From Treponema sp. (lineage in GTDB: Bacteria; Spirochaetota; Spirochaetia; Treponematales; Treponemataceae), in assembly GCA_018384055.1 (NCBI GenBank), contig JAHAZL010000082.1, positions 1 to 44,606 of the forward strand: DNA of 44,606 nt. The letters run 5' to 3'. The notes below the pieces were generated by a model. That model was not told the origin of the DNA. It made no database searches and saw only the letters and a list, made by a program, of their open reading frames with translations. Within the stretch, counting starts at the first letter, position 1; every line of letters begins with the position of its first letter. Below, piece by piece: positions 1 to 8,106 of the stretch. The position numbers and the translations under genes were made by a program.

Positions 1-1092
1 GATAATAATAAAAGAATCAGGGAAAAGAAAAAATATATAAAAGGAACTGTCATTAAAGACGGTAAAACACTTTCCTGTAAAATCAGAGGACATGGTAATT
101 CTACATGGAAAACTCCTAAAGCAAAAAAGCCATATCTTTTAAAATTAAATGAACCGGCTAATATGTTTGGAATGAAAGATGCTCGAAAATGGATTTTAAT
201 TTCTAATTTAACTGATCAGTCATCACTAAGGAATGCTTTTGCAGTACACTTAGCAAGAAATGTTTTTAATAAACAGATTTATGTTCCTGACTATAGATTT
301 GTTAATCTTTTTTTAAATGGACAATATGAAGGTCTTTACTATCTTTCAGAAAAAATTGAAGATGAACTTTTGAATCTTCCTGAACACAGTTTTCTTTTTG
401 AAGTTAACAGGCAGGATAGCAGAACATGGTCCTTTATTTCTGAACATGATATTTCATTTTGCCTTCACAATAACGACGCCTCTGAAGAAGAATTTTTATA
501 TTCAAAAAAAATCATTCAGGATTTTGAAAATATACTTTACAGTTCAAATTATCTTGATGAAAAACTTGGTTATAAAAATTATATTGATTTTGATTCTTTT
601 GTTGACTGGTATTTAATTAATGAATTCACTAAAAACAGAGATGCTGATTTTTCATTGTCATGTTATCTTTACTATAATTCTAAAACTAAAAAAATCGGCA
701 TGGGTCCAATATGGGATTTTGATTTAAGCTGCGGTGCAAATTTTGGTGATGATTTTTCATATAATGATCTTTGGATTATTCGGAAAGGCTGGTATAAAAG
801 AATGTATGAAGATCCTCAGTTTAGAAAAGCAGTTGCACTCCGTTGGAATAATCAAAAGCATCTTTTAAAAGATTTTGATAAATGGATTTATGAAAATTCA
901 ATTAAAATCAAAAGTGCAGTTTTATTAAATGATTCAGTCTGGAAAACTTTTGGACGCAAACAATGGCCTCATATTCCAGAATGGAAGAAAAGAAAAAACT
1001 ATGAAAGTCATCTGGAATATATGATAGAATGGCTTACAAAAAGATATGAATGGATGGATAACGAATTTAACGCACCAAAAACAGAGGAATAA
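1..1092 (+). CDS. CotH kinase family protein (5' end outside window)
   Basis: The reading frame is open from base 1, so the start lies upstream and at least 363 residues are present. The sequence shows CotH-family hallmarks in order: an RGHGNSTW motif near bases 91-114, the KWILISN/LRN segment near 187-234, an NEFTKNRDADFSLSCYLY segment near 616-672, and the metal-binding-type motif PIWDFDLS near 706-729. CotH proteins have an atypical protein-kinase fold and, where tested, phosphorylate surface or spore-coat proteins; many bacterial homologues are uncharacterised. The gene points toward a DUF4956 and VTC-domain pair on the other strand, a recurring association of these families. Base composition is clearly AT-richer than the genes beyond 2.8 kb. 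Family assignment is firm; substrate is unknown. Confidence 0.88.
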   Translation, partial: DNNKRIREKKKYIKGTVIKDGKTLSCKIRGHGNSTWKTPKAKKPYLLKLNEPANMFGMKDARKWILISNLTDQSSLRNAFAVHLARNVFNKQIYVPDYRFVNLFLNGQYEGLYYLSEKIEDELLNLPEHSFLFEVNRQDSRTWSFISEHDISFCLHNNDASEEEFLYSKKIIQDFENILYSSNYLDEKLGYKNYIDFDSFVDWYLINEFTKNRDADFSLSCYLYYNSKTKKIGMGPIWDFDLSCGANFGDDFSYNDLWIIRKGWYKRMYEDPQFRKAVALRWNNQKHLLKDFDKWIYENSIKIKSAVLLNDSVWKTFGRKQWPHIPEWKKRKNYESHLEYMIEWLTKRYEWMDNEFNAPKTEE

Positions 1093-1132
1093 CTTATTAT
1101 CAAAAATCCAGTAACAAAAATTCTAGATTGTC

Positions 1133-1213
1133 ATTATCGATCTTGACCCGATAATCTATTTCTTTGAAACATAAGGATTTGCGCAAATGGATTCCCGCGT
1201 CAAGCACGGGAAT
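1133..1213. repeat. Composite palindromic intergenic repeat
   Basis: Two short palindromes of identical architecture lie 35 bases apart between convergent genes. ATTATCG (1133-1139) pairs with CGATAAT (1149-1155), and ATTCCCG (1191-1197) pairs with CGGGAAT (1207-1213). Each has 7-base arms and a 9-base loop containing TTGA or its complement TCAA. The type resembles dispersed intergenic palindromic repeats that produce stock peptide fragments such as GVIPVLDAGIH in spurious reading frames. Only one copy is seen in this window, so dispersal is inferred. The palindromes could also end transcription from either side. Confidence 0.6.
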
Positions 1214-1274
1214 GACACCTTTTTCAGTGGCCTCCCAATATAACGGTATCCATTTTAAGCAGCTGATTATAAAC

Positions 1275-1952
1275 TTAGTATGTAACTTCTCCATCATGAG
1301 ACAGAAGACTTGAACTATTTACTTCACTTAAAGAAGCAACAGCTTTCGCAAGTTCATATTCTTTATCTGTTCTAACTTCTACAACAATATCAGTTCTTTC
1401 ATTAGAAAAAATCCTAGATTTGACCGTAAAATATTTACAGAATTTTTTAACAGTATTTATGATATTTTTTTCAGCATCATAACCTTTTGCACTTACCATT
1501 AAAATTTTTGGTGCCTTTGCAACTTTGCAGCGATCTAAAATATATAAAAAAACAGACAAAAGAAATGCAAGGACACAGGAAATTTCAGCAAGTCCTGCAC
1601 CACAAATTATACCAGTTGAAATAGCCCAAAAAAGAAAAACCAAATCCATAGGATCCTTTACTGCAGTCCTAAATCGTACAATAGACAAGGCACCGACCAT
1701 ACCAAGAGAAACAACAATACTAGACTGAATTGTAAGAATTACACCTGTTGTAATTAAGGTTAATGCAGGTAATGCAATATTAAATGACTTTGAATAAAAA
1801 GTCTTTCGTGTAAGAAATCTATAAACAAGAAAAATATATATAGAAAAAATACAGGCTATTCCAAAAACAATTAAAACATTAACCGGTGAATTATCATAAC
1901 GGCTAAAACCTTGAATAAATGACTTTTTAAAAATATCCTTAAATGAAATCAT
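1275..1952 (-). CDS. DUF4956 domain membrane protein
   Basis: A 225-residue membrane protein with hydrophobic segments at about residues 25-45, 60-82 and 105-137, and a soluble C-terminal domain of roughly 85 residues. The central segment VGALSIVRFRTAVKDPMDL is the conserved core of DUF4956 proteins. No biochemical function is established for the family. It lies 13 bases downstream of the VTC-domain gene in the same direction, so the two are almost certainly co-transcribed. DUF4956 and VTC-domain genes are often neighbours, frequently with CotH genes, which suggests a joint role at the membrane. The gene is AT-rich like its neighbours. Family call is confident; function is not. Confidence 0.88.
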   Translation of the reverse strand: MISFKDIFKKSFIQGFSRYDNSPVNVLIVFGIACIFSIYIFLVYRFLTRKTFYSKSFNIALPALTLITTGVILTIQSSIVVSLGMVGALSIVRFRTAVKDPMDLVFLFWAISTGIICGAGLAEISCVLAFLLSVFLYILDRCKVAKAPKILMVSAKGYDAEKNIINTVKKFCKYFTVKSRIFSNERTDIVVEVRTDKEYELAKAVASLSEVNSSSLLSHDGEVTY

Positions 1953-1965
1953 ATAAACCTCACTT

Positions 1966-2673
1966 TTATATAGTTTGATTCATACCGAATTTCCGGCATA
2001 AATAATATTTAGAAAAACTAGTCTGTTTTAATAAACCCGTTTGAAGAATATTATTGATATAATCAGGCAGCAATTCATCAAATTTTACTTCAATTAAATT
2101 AGTATTACACTGTAAAATCGGTCGTACAGGAAGATCATCATCAAAAAATTTTAAAAAATCAATTCCACTTCGAATATTCCGGTCAAAAGTAATCCTTACA
2201 TTTCCAGTTTCATTTACAAAAGGAATTCTGTCATAACATACTATATTAACAGGATGAAGGTTTTTCATTAAAATTTCTGAATAGAATTTTTTATATAAAA
2301 AACAATCGGAATTTTTGAATGTTAAAACTTCATTTGTTAAATCTTTATTCATTAAAGCTTTTACACGTTCAAATGAAATAGAACAGGATTTTTTCAAGCA
2401 TTTTCCATTCTGCTTCTGTTTTAGTTCTAATGTTATACGTTCGACTGAATTGTTATAAATTCGAATTCTGAATTTTTCCCTCGGGTCAGTTCCATTTTCA
2501 TTTTCATAATAACACGAATTAAAATAATCATCAAAATAAATTGAGCGGATATGATAAAATCCTTTTTCACCAGCATGACTGTCTTTTTCTAACAGGGATT
2601 CAACTCTAAATTGAATTACTTTAAGAACATTTTCCGGTGAATAATATTTATACTCGTGACGCCATTTATTCAT
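1966..2673 (-). CDS. VTC-domain (polyphosphate polymerase-like) protein
   Basis: A 235-residue soluble protein matching the VTC (polyphosphate polymerase) tunnel domain across its length. The expected order of basic and acidic motifs is present: HEYKYY at the N-terminus, RSIYFDD near residue 45, FRIRIY near 70, LELKQKQNG near 83, VRITFDR near 162 and LIEVKFDELLP near 195. In yeast Vtc4 the equivalent Lys, Arg and Glu residues line the tunnel and bind ATP and metal. Bacterial stand-alone members such as this mostly lack tested activity. It is the first gene of a two-gene operon with the DUF4956 protein and has a good sigma70-type promoter upstream. Confidence 0.85.
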   Translation of the reverse strand: MNKWRHEYKYYSPENVLKVIQFRVESLLEKDSHAGEKGFYHIRSIYFDDYFNSCYYENENGTDPREKFRIRIYNNSVERITLELKQKQNGKCLKKSCSISFERVKALMNKDLTNEVLTFKNSDCFLYKKFYSEILMKNLHPVNIVCYDRIPFVNETGNVRITFDRNIRSGIDFLKFFDDDLPVRPILQCNTNLIEVKFDELLPDYINNILQTGLLKQTSFSKYYLCRKFGMNQTI

Positions 2674-2700
2674 TTAAAATACCAATATAAAAACTAGTAA

Positions 2701-2729
2701 ATTTTATCGAACATTTTTTATAATGTCAA
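2701..2729 (-). promoter_or_regulatory. Sigma70-type promoter for VTC/DUF4956 operon
   Basis: On the minus strand, TTGACA (2724-2729) is followed after exactly 17 bases by TAAAAT (2701-2706). A full -35 match and a 5/6 -10 match at optimal spacing stand about 30 bases before the ATG at 2673. Confidence 0.75.
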
Positions 2730-2770
2730 TAATGGAATAAATACCTGATATTTATAACACAAAGCAGTGA

Positions 2771-2799
2771 TTTAAACTTTTATAGATTTATGATATTTT
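2771..2799 (+). promoter_or_regulatory. Possible weak promoter for first glycosyltransferase
   Basis: TTTAAA (2771-2776), 17 bases, then TATTTT (2794-2799). The predicted start of transcription falls at about 2806, next to the ATG at 2807, and no Shine-Dalgarno is visible. The region is very AT-rich, so chance matches are likely. Confidence 0.25.
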
Positions 2800-2806
2800 A
2801 TTTTTT

Positions 2807-3922
2807 ATGAAAGTTGCTATTGTACACGATTGGCTTGTTAATTATGGTGGAGCAGAAAGAGTCGTTGAGCAGATGCTCAAAATGTATCCGGATGCTGACA
2901 TTTACACACTTGTCTATGATAAAAAAAAGATGGGTAAAATTTTTCCGGAAGAAAAAGTTCATCCTTCATTTATCCAGAAAATTCCTAAAGCAACAAAACT
3001 ATATACAAAATTCCTTTCACTTATGCCGAAGGCTTTTGAAAGTTTTGACCTTACTTCCTATGATCTTGTAATTGCAAGTTCATCCAGTTGTGCAAAGGGA
3101 GTTATAACTTCGCCAAACACAGCTTTCGTTGCATACATACACTCACCTATGCGTTATGCATGGGATTTGTACTACGATTATTTTATGAATGCTGGCATCC
3201 TTACAAGGTTCTTCATGAAACGCCAGATGCCGGCAATCCGCCAGTGGGATTTTCTTTCAAGCCAGAGAATCAACACACTTGTTGCCAACTCTTCATATAT
3301 AAAAAAACGAATCAAGAAATTCTGGAACAAGGATTCAAAGGTTATTTTCCCTCCAGTTGATGTGGACAGACTTTCACCAAATAATCTTCCAGCTGAAGAT
3401 TTCTACGTTGTTTTCAGCCGCTTTGTAAGTTATAAAAGAGTCGACCTTGCCATCAAAGCTTGCGGTCAGCTTGGAAAAAAACTTATTGTAATTGGAAGCG
3501 GAAGTCAAGAATCAGAACTCAAAACTCTTGCATCAAAATACAGGAAAGCAGACATTAAATTTACTGGAAGAATCAACGATGAAGAAGTAAAGGGTTACCT
3601 TCAAAAATGTCGTGCAATGATTTTCAGCGCAGAAGAAGACTTTGGAATCATTCCTGTTGAATGTCAGGCATGTGGTCGTCCTGTCATTGCATTCGGAAAA
3701 GGCGGAGCACTTGAAACGGTTAAAGAAAACACAACCGGTATTTTTTTCCAAGAACAGAACGAAGAATCATTAAAAGAAGCCATCGTTAGGTTTGAAAAAC
3801 TTGAAGGAGAAGGCACATTTAAAACCACTGTCATAGTAGAACACGCACAAAAATTCAGTGCGGAAAGATTCAGGAGAGAACTCCAGGCTGTAATTGACGA
3901 AACTCTTAAGGAAGTAAATTAA
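2807..3922 (+). CDS. Glycosyltransferase family 4 (WbaZ-like)
   Basis: A 371-residue GT-B glycosyltransferase. The N-terminal domain opens with VAIVHDWL and GGAERVVE (about residues 4-21), a typical GT4 acceptor-domain start. HSPMRYAWD (112-120) is characteristic of WbaZ/mannosyltransferase-like members. The C-terminal nucleotide-sugar domain carries the E-x7-E motif as E277 to E285, within EEDFGIIPVE. The enzyme probably adds a sugar, perhaps mannose, to a lipid-linked surface glycan on the cytoplasmic face of the membrane. A second GT4 gene starts three bases after its stop and wbaP follows, so this is part of a polysaccharide cluster. There is no clear ribosome-binding site upstream. Sugar specificity cannot be read from the sequence. 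Confidence 0.88.
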   Translation: MKVAIVHDWLVNYGGAERVVEQMLKMYPDADIYTLVYDKKKMGKIFPEEKVHPSFIQKIPKATKLYTKFLSLMPKAFESFDLTSYDLVIASSSSCAKGVITSPNTAFVAYIHSPMRYAWDLYYDYFMNAGILTRFFMKRQMPAIRQWDFLSSQRINTLVANSSYIKKRIKKFWNKDSKVIFPPVDVDRLSPNNLPAEDFYVVFSRFVSYKRVDLAIKACGQLGKKLIVIGSGSQESELKTLASKYRKADIKFTGRINDEEVKGYLQKCRAMIFSAEEDFGIIPVECQACGRPVIAFGKGGALETVKENTTGIFFQEQNEESLKEAIVRFEKLEGEGTFKTTVIVEHAQKFSAERFRRELQAVIDETLKEVN

Positions 3923-3925
3923 AAT

Positions 3926-4927
3926 ATGAAAATTGCAGTAGATATGCGCATGAGCGGGAAAAGTGGCATCGGAACTTTTCTTGATGAACTTATCCCGTAC
4001 TTTAAAGAAAGTGGCAATGAATTTTACTTTTCTTGTCCTGATGTAAAAACCTTCAGCATCAAGGAAATGTTTTGCTTTCCAAAAGAAGAACTAAAAAAAA
4101 TAAATTCCTGCGATGCATATTTTACCCCCTACTGCAACATTCCTGGAGGAATTAAAATCCCTGTATACTCAACGATTCATGATGTTGTTTTTCTTGACGT
4201 AAAGGGACTGGCAGGAAAAGCGGGAACAGCAATAAGAAAGTTTTTCTACAGCTACGCCATAAAAAAATCCAAAGCTGTATTTACTGTCTCCCAGTTCAGC
4301 AAGGAAAGGATTATAGCAAACCTAAAATGCAAAAAACCAATACATGTAGTACACAACGGAACGCCCTCTTATTACGATAATGTAGTGCCTTGCAAGAACA
4401 AGGGAAACTACATGATTTTCATCGGCAACATTAAGAAACACAAGGGACTTTCCGTTCTTCTTGAAGCCTTTGAATTTATCCTGCAGTCACGCCCTGATGT
4501 AAAGCTGATGATTGTCGGAAGCAATGAAAATTTCCGTTCAAAAGACGATTCTATCAATTCAAAAATTGAAAAAATCAATTTCCATCACAAGGATGCCATT
4601 CAGTTTACGGGTTTTGTAGAAAACGAAAAGCTCAAGGAACTTCTTGCCAGGGCAAAACTTTTGGTTCAGCCTTCCCTATACGAAGGATTCGGAATTCCTC
4701 CGCTGCAGGCTCTTAAATGCGGTACAAATGCAGTAATTTCGGACATTCCAGTTTTCAATGAAATTTACGGACAGCTTCCCGTAACATTCTTTAAGAATCA
4801 GGACAGTTCTGACTTGAAGGATAAAATTCTTGAAACTTTGGACAAAGATTTCAACAGCAGCTTTACGGAAATTTACAGCTACCGAAAAACTGCAGAAGCA
4901 ATACTTAAAGTAATTGAAAATAATTAA
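3926..4927 (+). CDS. Glycosyltransferase family 4
   Basis: A 333-residue GT4-type enzyme, somewhat shorter than the common 360-400. It shows IAVDMRMSGKSGIGTF at the N-terminus (GIG loop), IHDVVFLD near residue 84, a VHNG segment near 142, IGNIKKHKG near 166 and SLYEGFGIPPLQALKCG near 250. In that last motif the usual E-x7-E reads E253 to Q261, so the second glutamate is replaced by glutamine. The gene follows the preceding GT4 gene by three bases and is presumably translated from the same mRNA. It likely extends the same glycan. Acceptor and donor are unknown. Confidence 0.85.
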   Translation: MKIAVDMRMSGKSGIGTFLDELIPYFKESGNEFYFSCPDVKTFSIKEMFCFPKEELKKINSCDAYFTPYCNIPGGIKIPVYSTIHDVVFLDVKGLAGKAGTAIRKFFYSYAIKKSKAVFTVSQFSKERIIANLKCKKPIHVVHNGTPSYYDNVVPCKNKGNYMIFIGNIKKHKGLSVLLEAFEFILQSRPDVKLMIVGSNENFRSKDDSINSKIEKINFHHKDAIQFTGFVENEKLKELLARAKLLVQPSLYEGFGIPPLQALKCGTNAVISDIPVFNEIYGQLPVTFFKNQDSSDLKDKILETLDKDFNSSFTEIYSYRKTAEAILKVIENN

Positions 4928-4989
4928 GAAACTACTGTAACAAGGGCCTCTTTTTATGGGCTATAGTTCAGTTTGCATCCTTTTTTTTA

Positions 4990-4995
4990 TATAAT
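4990..4995 (+). promoter_or_regulatory. Weak candidate -10 element before wbaP
   Basis: TATAAT at 4990-4995 lies in the 145-base gap between the GT4 gene and wbaP. The hexamer 17 bases upstream (TTCAGT, 4967-4972) matches the -35 consensus at only three positions. The gap otherwise shows no convincing terminator. wbaP could equally be read from the upstream genes. Confidence 0.25.
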
Positions 4996-5072
4996 TCAAG
5001 ATTTAAATTAAAGTTTTATCCATAAAACATGGGGAAATAGACAATTTTTGACATATTTATTAAAATGCTGGT

Positions 5073-6512
5073 ATGTCGAAAAGAAAACCAGATACACAAT
5101 TCGAAAAGTCTATTAAAGCTCAGTACAAATCAACAAGTTCCTTCATAAGCGGAATCGCCCTTGCCTTCATAGATGCATTTGCGTTCATGCTTTCTATATG
5201 TCTAGGTTTTTTCATCATAAATCTTATTAATGACAGTTGGATAAAATTCGCATCCTTCATAAAGTATGCAATCTTTATGCCTGGCATTTTTGCAGTTTTT
5301 TATGCTGCAGGCCTTTATCCAGGCATTCTTCTTGCTCCGGAAGAGGAAGTAAAGAGATTTTCCATGAGTGCCTTCTTTTCCCTGATGGGAGAAGCCTTTG
5401 CCCTGATGACTATCAAATCCACAAGGGACTTTATTCCTATTGCCGCAGCCCTTATCCTTGCATGGCCTTTTGCAACTGTTCTTCTTCCTTTAGGAAGGGA
5501 GTTCGGCAGACGCCTTTACAGCCGCTTCAGATGGTGGGGTGTTCCAGCTGTAATTTACAGCAAAGGTACACAGGGATATGACATCGTAAACAGGCTTATA
5601 ACAAGAAAGCATCTTGGATACCGACCTGTCCTTATAATTACGGACACACCATTCCACGATGATAATTATAAGGGAATTGAAATCAGGGAAAGAACTCCAG
5701 AGACAATAAATTCCATTGAAAAACTCAGGATTAAGGTTGCCATAATCTGCGGTTATGACCGAAGCCTTGAACTCATCCAGACAAACTACCGCTACATCAT
5801 CAGAGTACCAAAGAACCAGCTTAATACAAACATGTCGCTCCACATGAAAGACTTTGGCGGTATTCTTGGATTCTCTTCTACAAACTACCTGACAAAATCC
5901 GGTGCCGTTTTTGTCAAGAGATTTATCGACATATGCCTTTGTATTTTTGCTGCTCCAATAGTACTTCCTGTTGTCGCCTTGCTTGCTATCATCGTCAAAA
6001 TGACATCTCCAGGTCCAGTTTTCTACGGCCACAAAAGAGTGGGAAAAGACCACAAGGAAATAAAATGCTGGAAATTCCGTTCCATGTGCATTGATGCAGA
6101 AGAAAAACTTAAGGAAATCCTTGCAAACGACCCAGTTCGCGCAGAAGAATGGGAAAAAGACAGAAAATTTACTGATGACCCACGCGTAACAAAATTCGGA
6201 AAGATTTTACGCAAGACTTCCCTTGATGAACTTCCTCAACTATGGAACATTTTTAAAGGCGAAATGTCTTTTGTTGGCCCTCGCCCAGTTACAGAACCTG
6301 AACTTGCAAAATACAAGCAATTCTCGGAATATGTTCTTTCCGTAAAGCCTGGTCTTAGCGGAATGTGGCAGATTTCAGGCCGCAGCAATACAGGATACGA
6401 AGAAAGAATCAACCTTGACACATACTACATCCAGAACTGGTCCATCTGGCTTGACCTTTGGATCATTATCAAAACTGTTGGTGTCGTTATAATCGGAAAA
6501 GGAGCCTGCTAA
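5073..6512 (+). CDS. wbaP: Undecaprenyl-phosphate sugar phosphotransferase (WbaP type)
   Basis: A 479-residue polyisoprenyl-phosphate hexose-1-phosphate transferase, the enzyme that starts O-antigen, capsule or exopolysaccharide synthesis by loading the first sugar-phosphate onto undecaprenyl phosphate. The N-terminal half has several membrane segments (about residues 24-50, 62-82, 98-115 and 120-140), then a soluble CoA-binding-like domain (about 155-265). The catalytic domain follows: the re-entrant hydrophobic helix (282-308), SPGPVFY near 312, KFRSM near 334, the Asp-Glu catalytic pair D385-E386 in SLDELPQL, and FVGPRPV. WbaP (galactose-1-phosphate) is the usual annotation, but the sugar is not determined by these motifs. 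Its stop codon directly abuts the next gene's TTG start. Confidence 0.88.
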   Translation: MSKRKPDTQFEKSIKAQYKSTSSFISGIALAFIDAFAFMLSICLGFFIINLINDSWIKFASFIKYAIFMPGIFAVFYAAGLYPGILLAPEEEVKRFSMSAFFSLMGEAFALMTIKSTRDFIPIAAALILAWPFATVLLPLGREFGRRLYSRFRWWGVPAVIYSKGTQGYDIVNRLITRKHLGYRPVLIITDTPFHDDNYKGIEIRERTPETINSIEKLRIKVAIICGYDRSLELIQTNYRYIIRVPKNQLNTNMSLHMKDFGGILGFSSTNYLTKSGAVFVKRFIDICLCIFAAPIVLPVVALLAIIVKMTSPGPVFYGHKRVGKDHKEIKCWKFRSMCIDAEEKLKEILANDPVRAEEWEKDRKFTDDPRVTKFGKILRKTSLDELPQLWNIFKGEMSFVGPRPVTEPELAKYKQFSEYVLSVKPGLSGMWQISGRSNTGYEERINLDTYYIQNWSIWLDLWIIIKTVGVVIIGKGAC

Positions 6513-8087
6513 TTGTTCCGTAAGTTAGAGGCAGTTTTTTTTCTCTTTCTTTTTTCAGGCCTTGCATATTCGGAAAAATATTGCCTGTCCGATATTAGAT
6601 TCGAATCTCTTGGAAAAACAAAACCTCAGTACCTGTTGCAGACAATTCCACCTTTGCAGACCGGTCATACTTTTGAAACACTGGAAGATCTTGAAAACTA
6701 CCTGAAGGAAGTAAATCAGAACCTTGAAAACACAAGGCTTCTTGAAAATATTACCTACAAGTATGAAATTGAACCAGTTTCAGAAAATATAAAGGATGTT
6801 GTGGCTGAATATACCTTCGAAGATTCCACAAGCCTTTTAATTTTCCCTAAACCTAGCCTAGATTCAAACAAAGGGGCTGAACTTGAAATTGCACTTAAAG
6901 ACACCAATTTTCTTGGACTCGCAGCTCCACTAAAGGCAGGACTAACTTTAGAATTTGGTGACAAGGAAGAGCCTGAACGATACTCCAAGTTCACACCAGG
7001 ATTCAACATTGATTACAATTATCCTTTTAACATTGGCATTACTAAAAACCATTGGAACAACCTCATTGACCTTCGTTGGTGTACTGAAAAATCAAAGCCC
7101 AATGTAACCTTTACTTCTGGTATTACGGTTGGAGTTCCATTCGGCAAAGCAAAGCAGCATGAAATTGATTTCACTGCAAAACAATCCATAATCCGCGATA
7201 CTGATTATTTGAAATATGACGATGAATTTTATTTTGTTGAATATGGTGAAATTGCAATTCCCCTTCAGGTTGAAAACATTGGACTTTCAACTCCTGTAAT
7301 TTGCAAGCCTTTAGTTTCCATTGAAAAAAAATGGGATGCTGACGGACTGAATGAAAGCAACTGTGATTTAAGGCAGACACCAGTTCTAAAACCTGGATGC
7401 GAACTGTATTTCACAAGCATTGACTGGATAGGAAAAAACAATTTCAGAAACGGATATTCCTTTAAGGCCGGAACCTACATGGGGTTCGACCTTCATGAGG
7501 AAGATTCGGACAAAAAACTTATTCCATCTGCAGAAATATACCTTAAACTTCACAAGGCATTTGCCCACGCAGGCTTCAACTGCAGCATAACTGCCCTTCT
7601 TGGAAAGAACACAAGGTATGCCGCAGGAACCTACCTTAGGGGAGCTTTGGACAATGCATATTTTGCAAAAGGCATTCAGGTTGATGACAACAACTATGCC
7701 TTTACGACAAACTCTGCAATCATAGTGAACCTTGAACTTCCTTTCCATATATTCACCACTGACTGGGTAGGTTTTTTTGGCGTACAGGAAGAAAAAAACT
7801 GCAGACTTCTCAATGCATTGAATTTTGAACTTCAGGCTGGTCCTTTTATAGATATTGGTCTTATTGACAATTGGGGAACAGGAAACCTATTTTCAATCAA
7901 GGAAGGAATATATACATCAGGAGTAGAGGTTCTTGTTTATCCAAAAAAATGGAAAAGCTATGTATTCAGGGCAAGTCTTGGTGTAGACCTTTCAAAGAAA
8001 TTCCTGGACGGACACCATGGATTTGACAGTTCATGGAGAGGCGGAAAAGAATGGGAATGCTACATAGGGCTTGGACTTCAGTTCTAG
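6513..8087 (+). CDS. Omp85-like outer-membrane beta-barrel protein with one POTRA
   Basis: A 524-residue exported protein. The start is TTG at 6513, immediately after the wbaP stop TAA, with GGAG at 6501-6504 inside the end of wbaP, so translation is coupled. Residues 1-20 form a signal peptide ending LAYS. Residues 24-90 resemble a single POTRA domain. The segment ending at residue 125 contains LIFPKPSLDSNKG, the kind of linker seen before BamA/TamA barrels. The rest alternates aromatic and polar strands and ends in ...GLGLQF, the terminal aromatic expected of outer-membrane barrels. It is shorter than BamA (about 800) and closer to TamA/TpsB size. Placement behind wbaP suggests a role in surface-glycan export or in insertion of a partner. 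Function is inferred. Confidence 0.72.
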   Translation: MFRKLEAVFFLFLFSGLAYSEKYCLSDIRFESLGKTKPQYLLQTIPPLQTGHTFETLEDLENYLKEVNQNLENTRLLENITYKYEIEPVSENIKDVVAEYTFEDSTSLLIFPKPSLDSNKGAELEIALKDTNFLGLAAPLKAGLTLEFGDKEEPERYSKFTPGFNIDYNYPFNIGITKNHWNNLIDLRWCTEKSKPNVTFTSGITVGVPFGKAKQHEIDFTAKQSIIRDTDYLKYDDEFYFVEYGEIAIPLQVENIGLSTPVICKPLVSIEKKWDADGLNESNCDLRQTPVLKPGCELYFTSIDWIGKNNFRNGYSFKAGTYMGFDLHEEDSDKKLIPSAEIYLKLHKAFAHAGFNCSITALLGKNTRYAAGTYLRGALDNAYFAKGIQVDDNNYAFTTNSAIIVNLELPFHIFTTDWVGFFGVQEEKNCRLLNALNFELQAGPFIDIGLIDNWGTGNLFSIKEGIYTSGVEVLVYPKKWKSYVFRASLGVDLSKKFLDGHHGFDSSWRGGKEWECYIGLGLQF

Positions 8088-8106
8088 AAAATCCAGTCAA
8101 AGCCTT

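Noticed and set aside
1100..1297. Small 65-codon reading frame on the minus strand
   Set aside because: It runs through the palindromic repeat, starts inside the DUF4956 gene end and has no ribosome-binding site; its sequence is the stock translation of such repeats.
5048..5053. TTGACA before wbaP
   Set aside because: The -10 position 17 bases downstream falls on the wbaP start codon and reads GTATGT, so it does not make a usable promoter.
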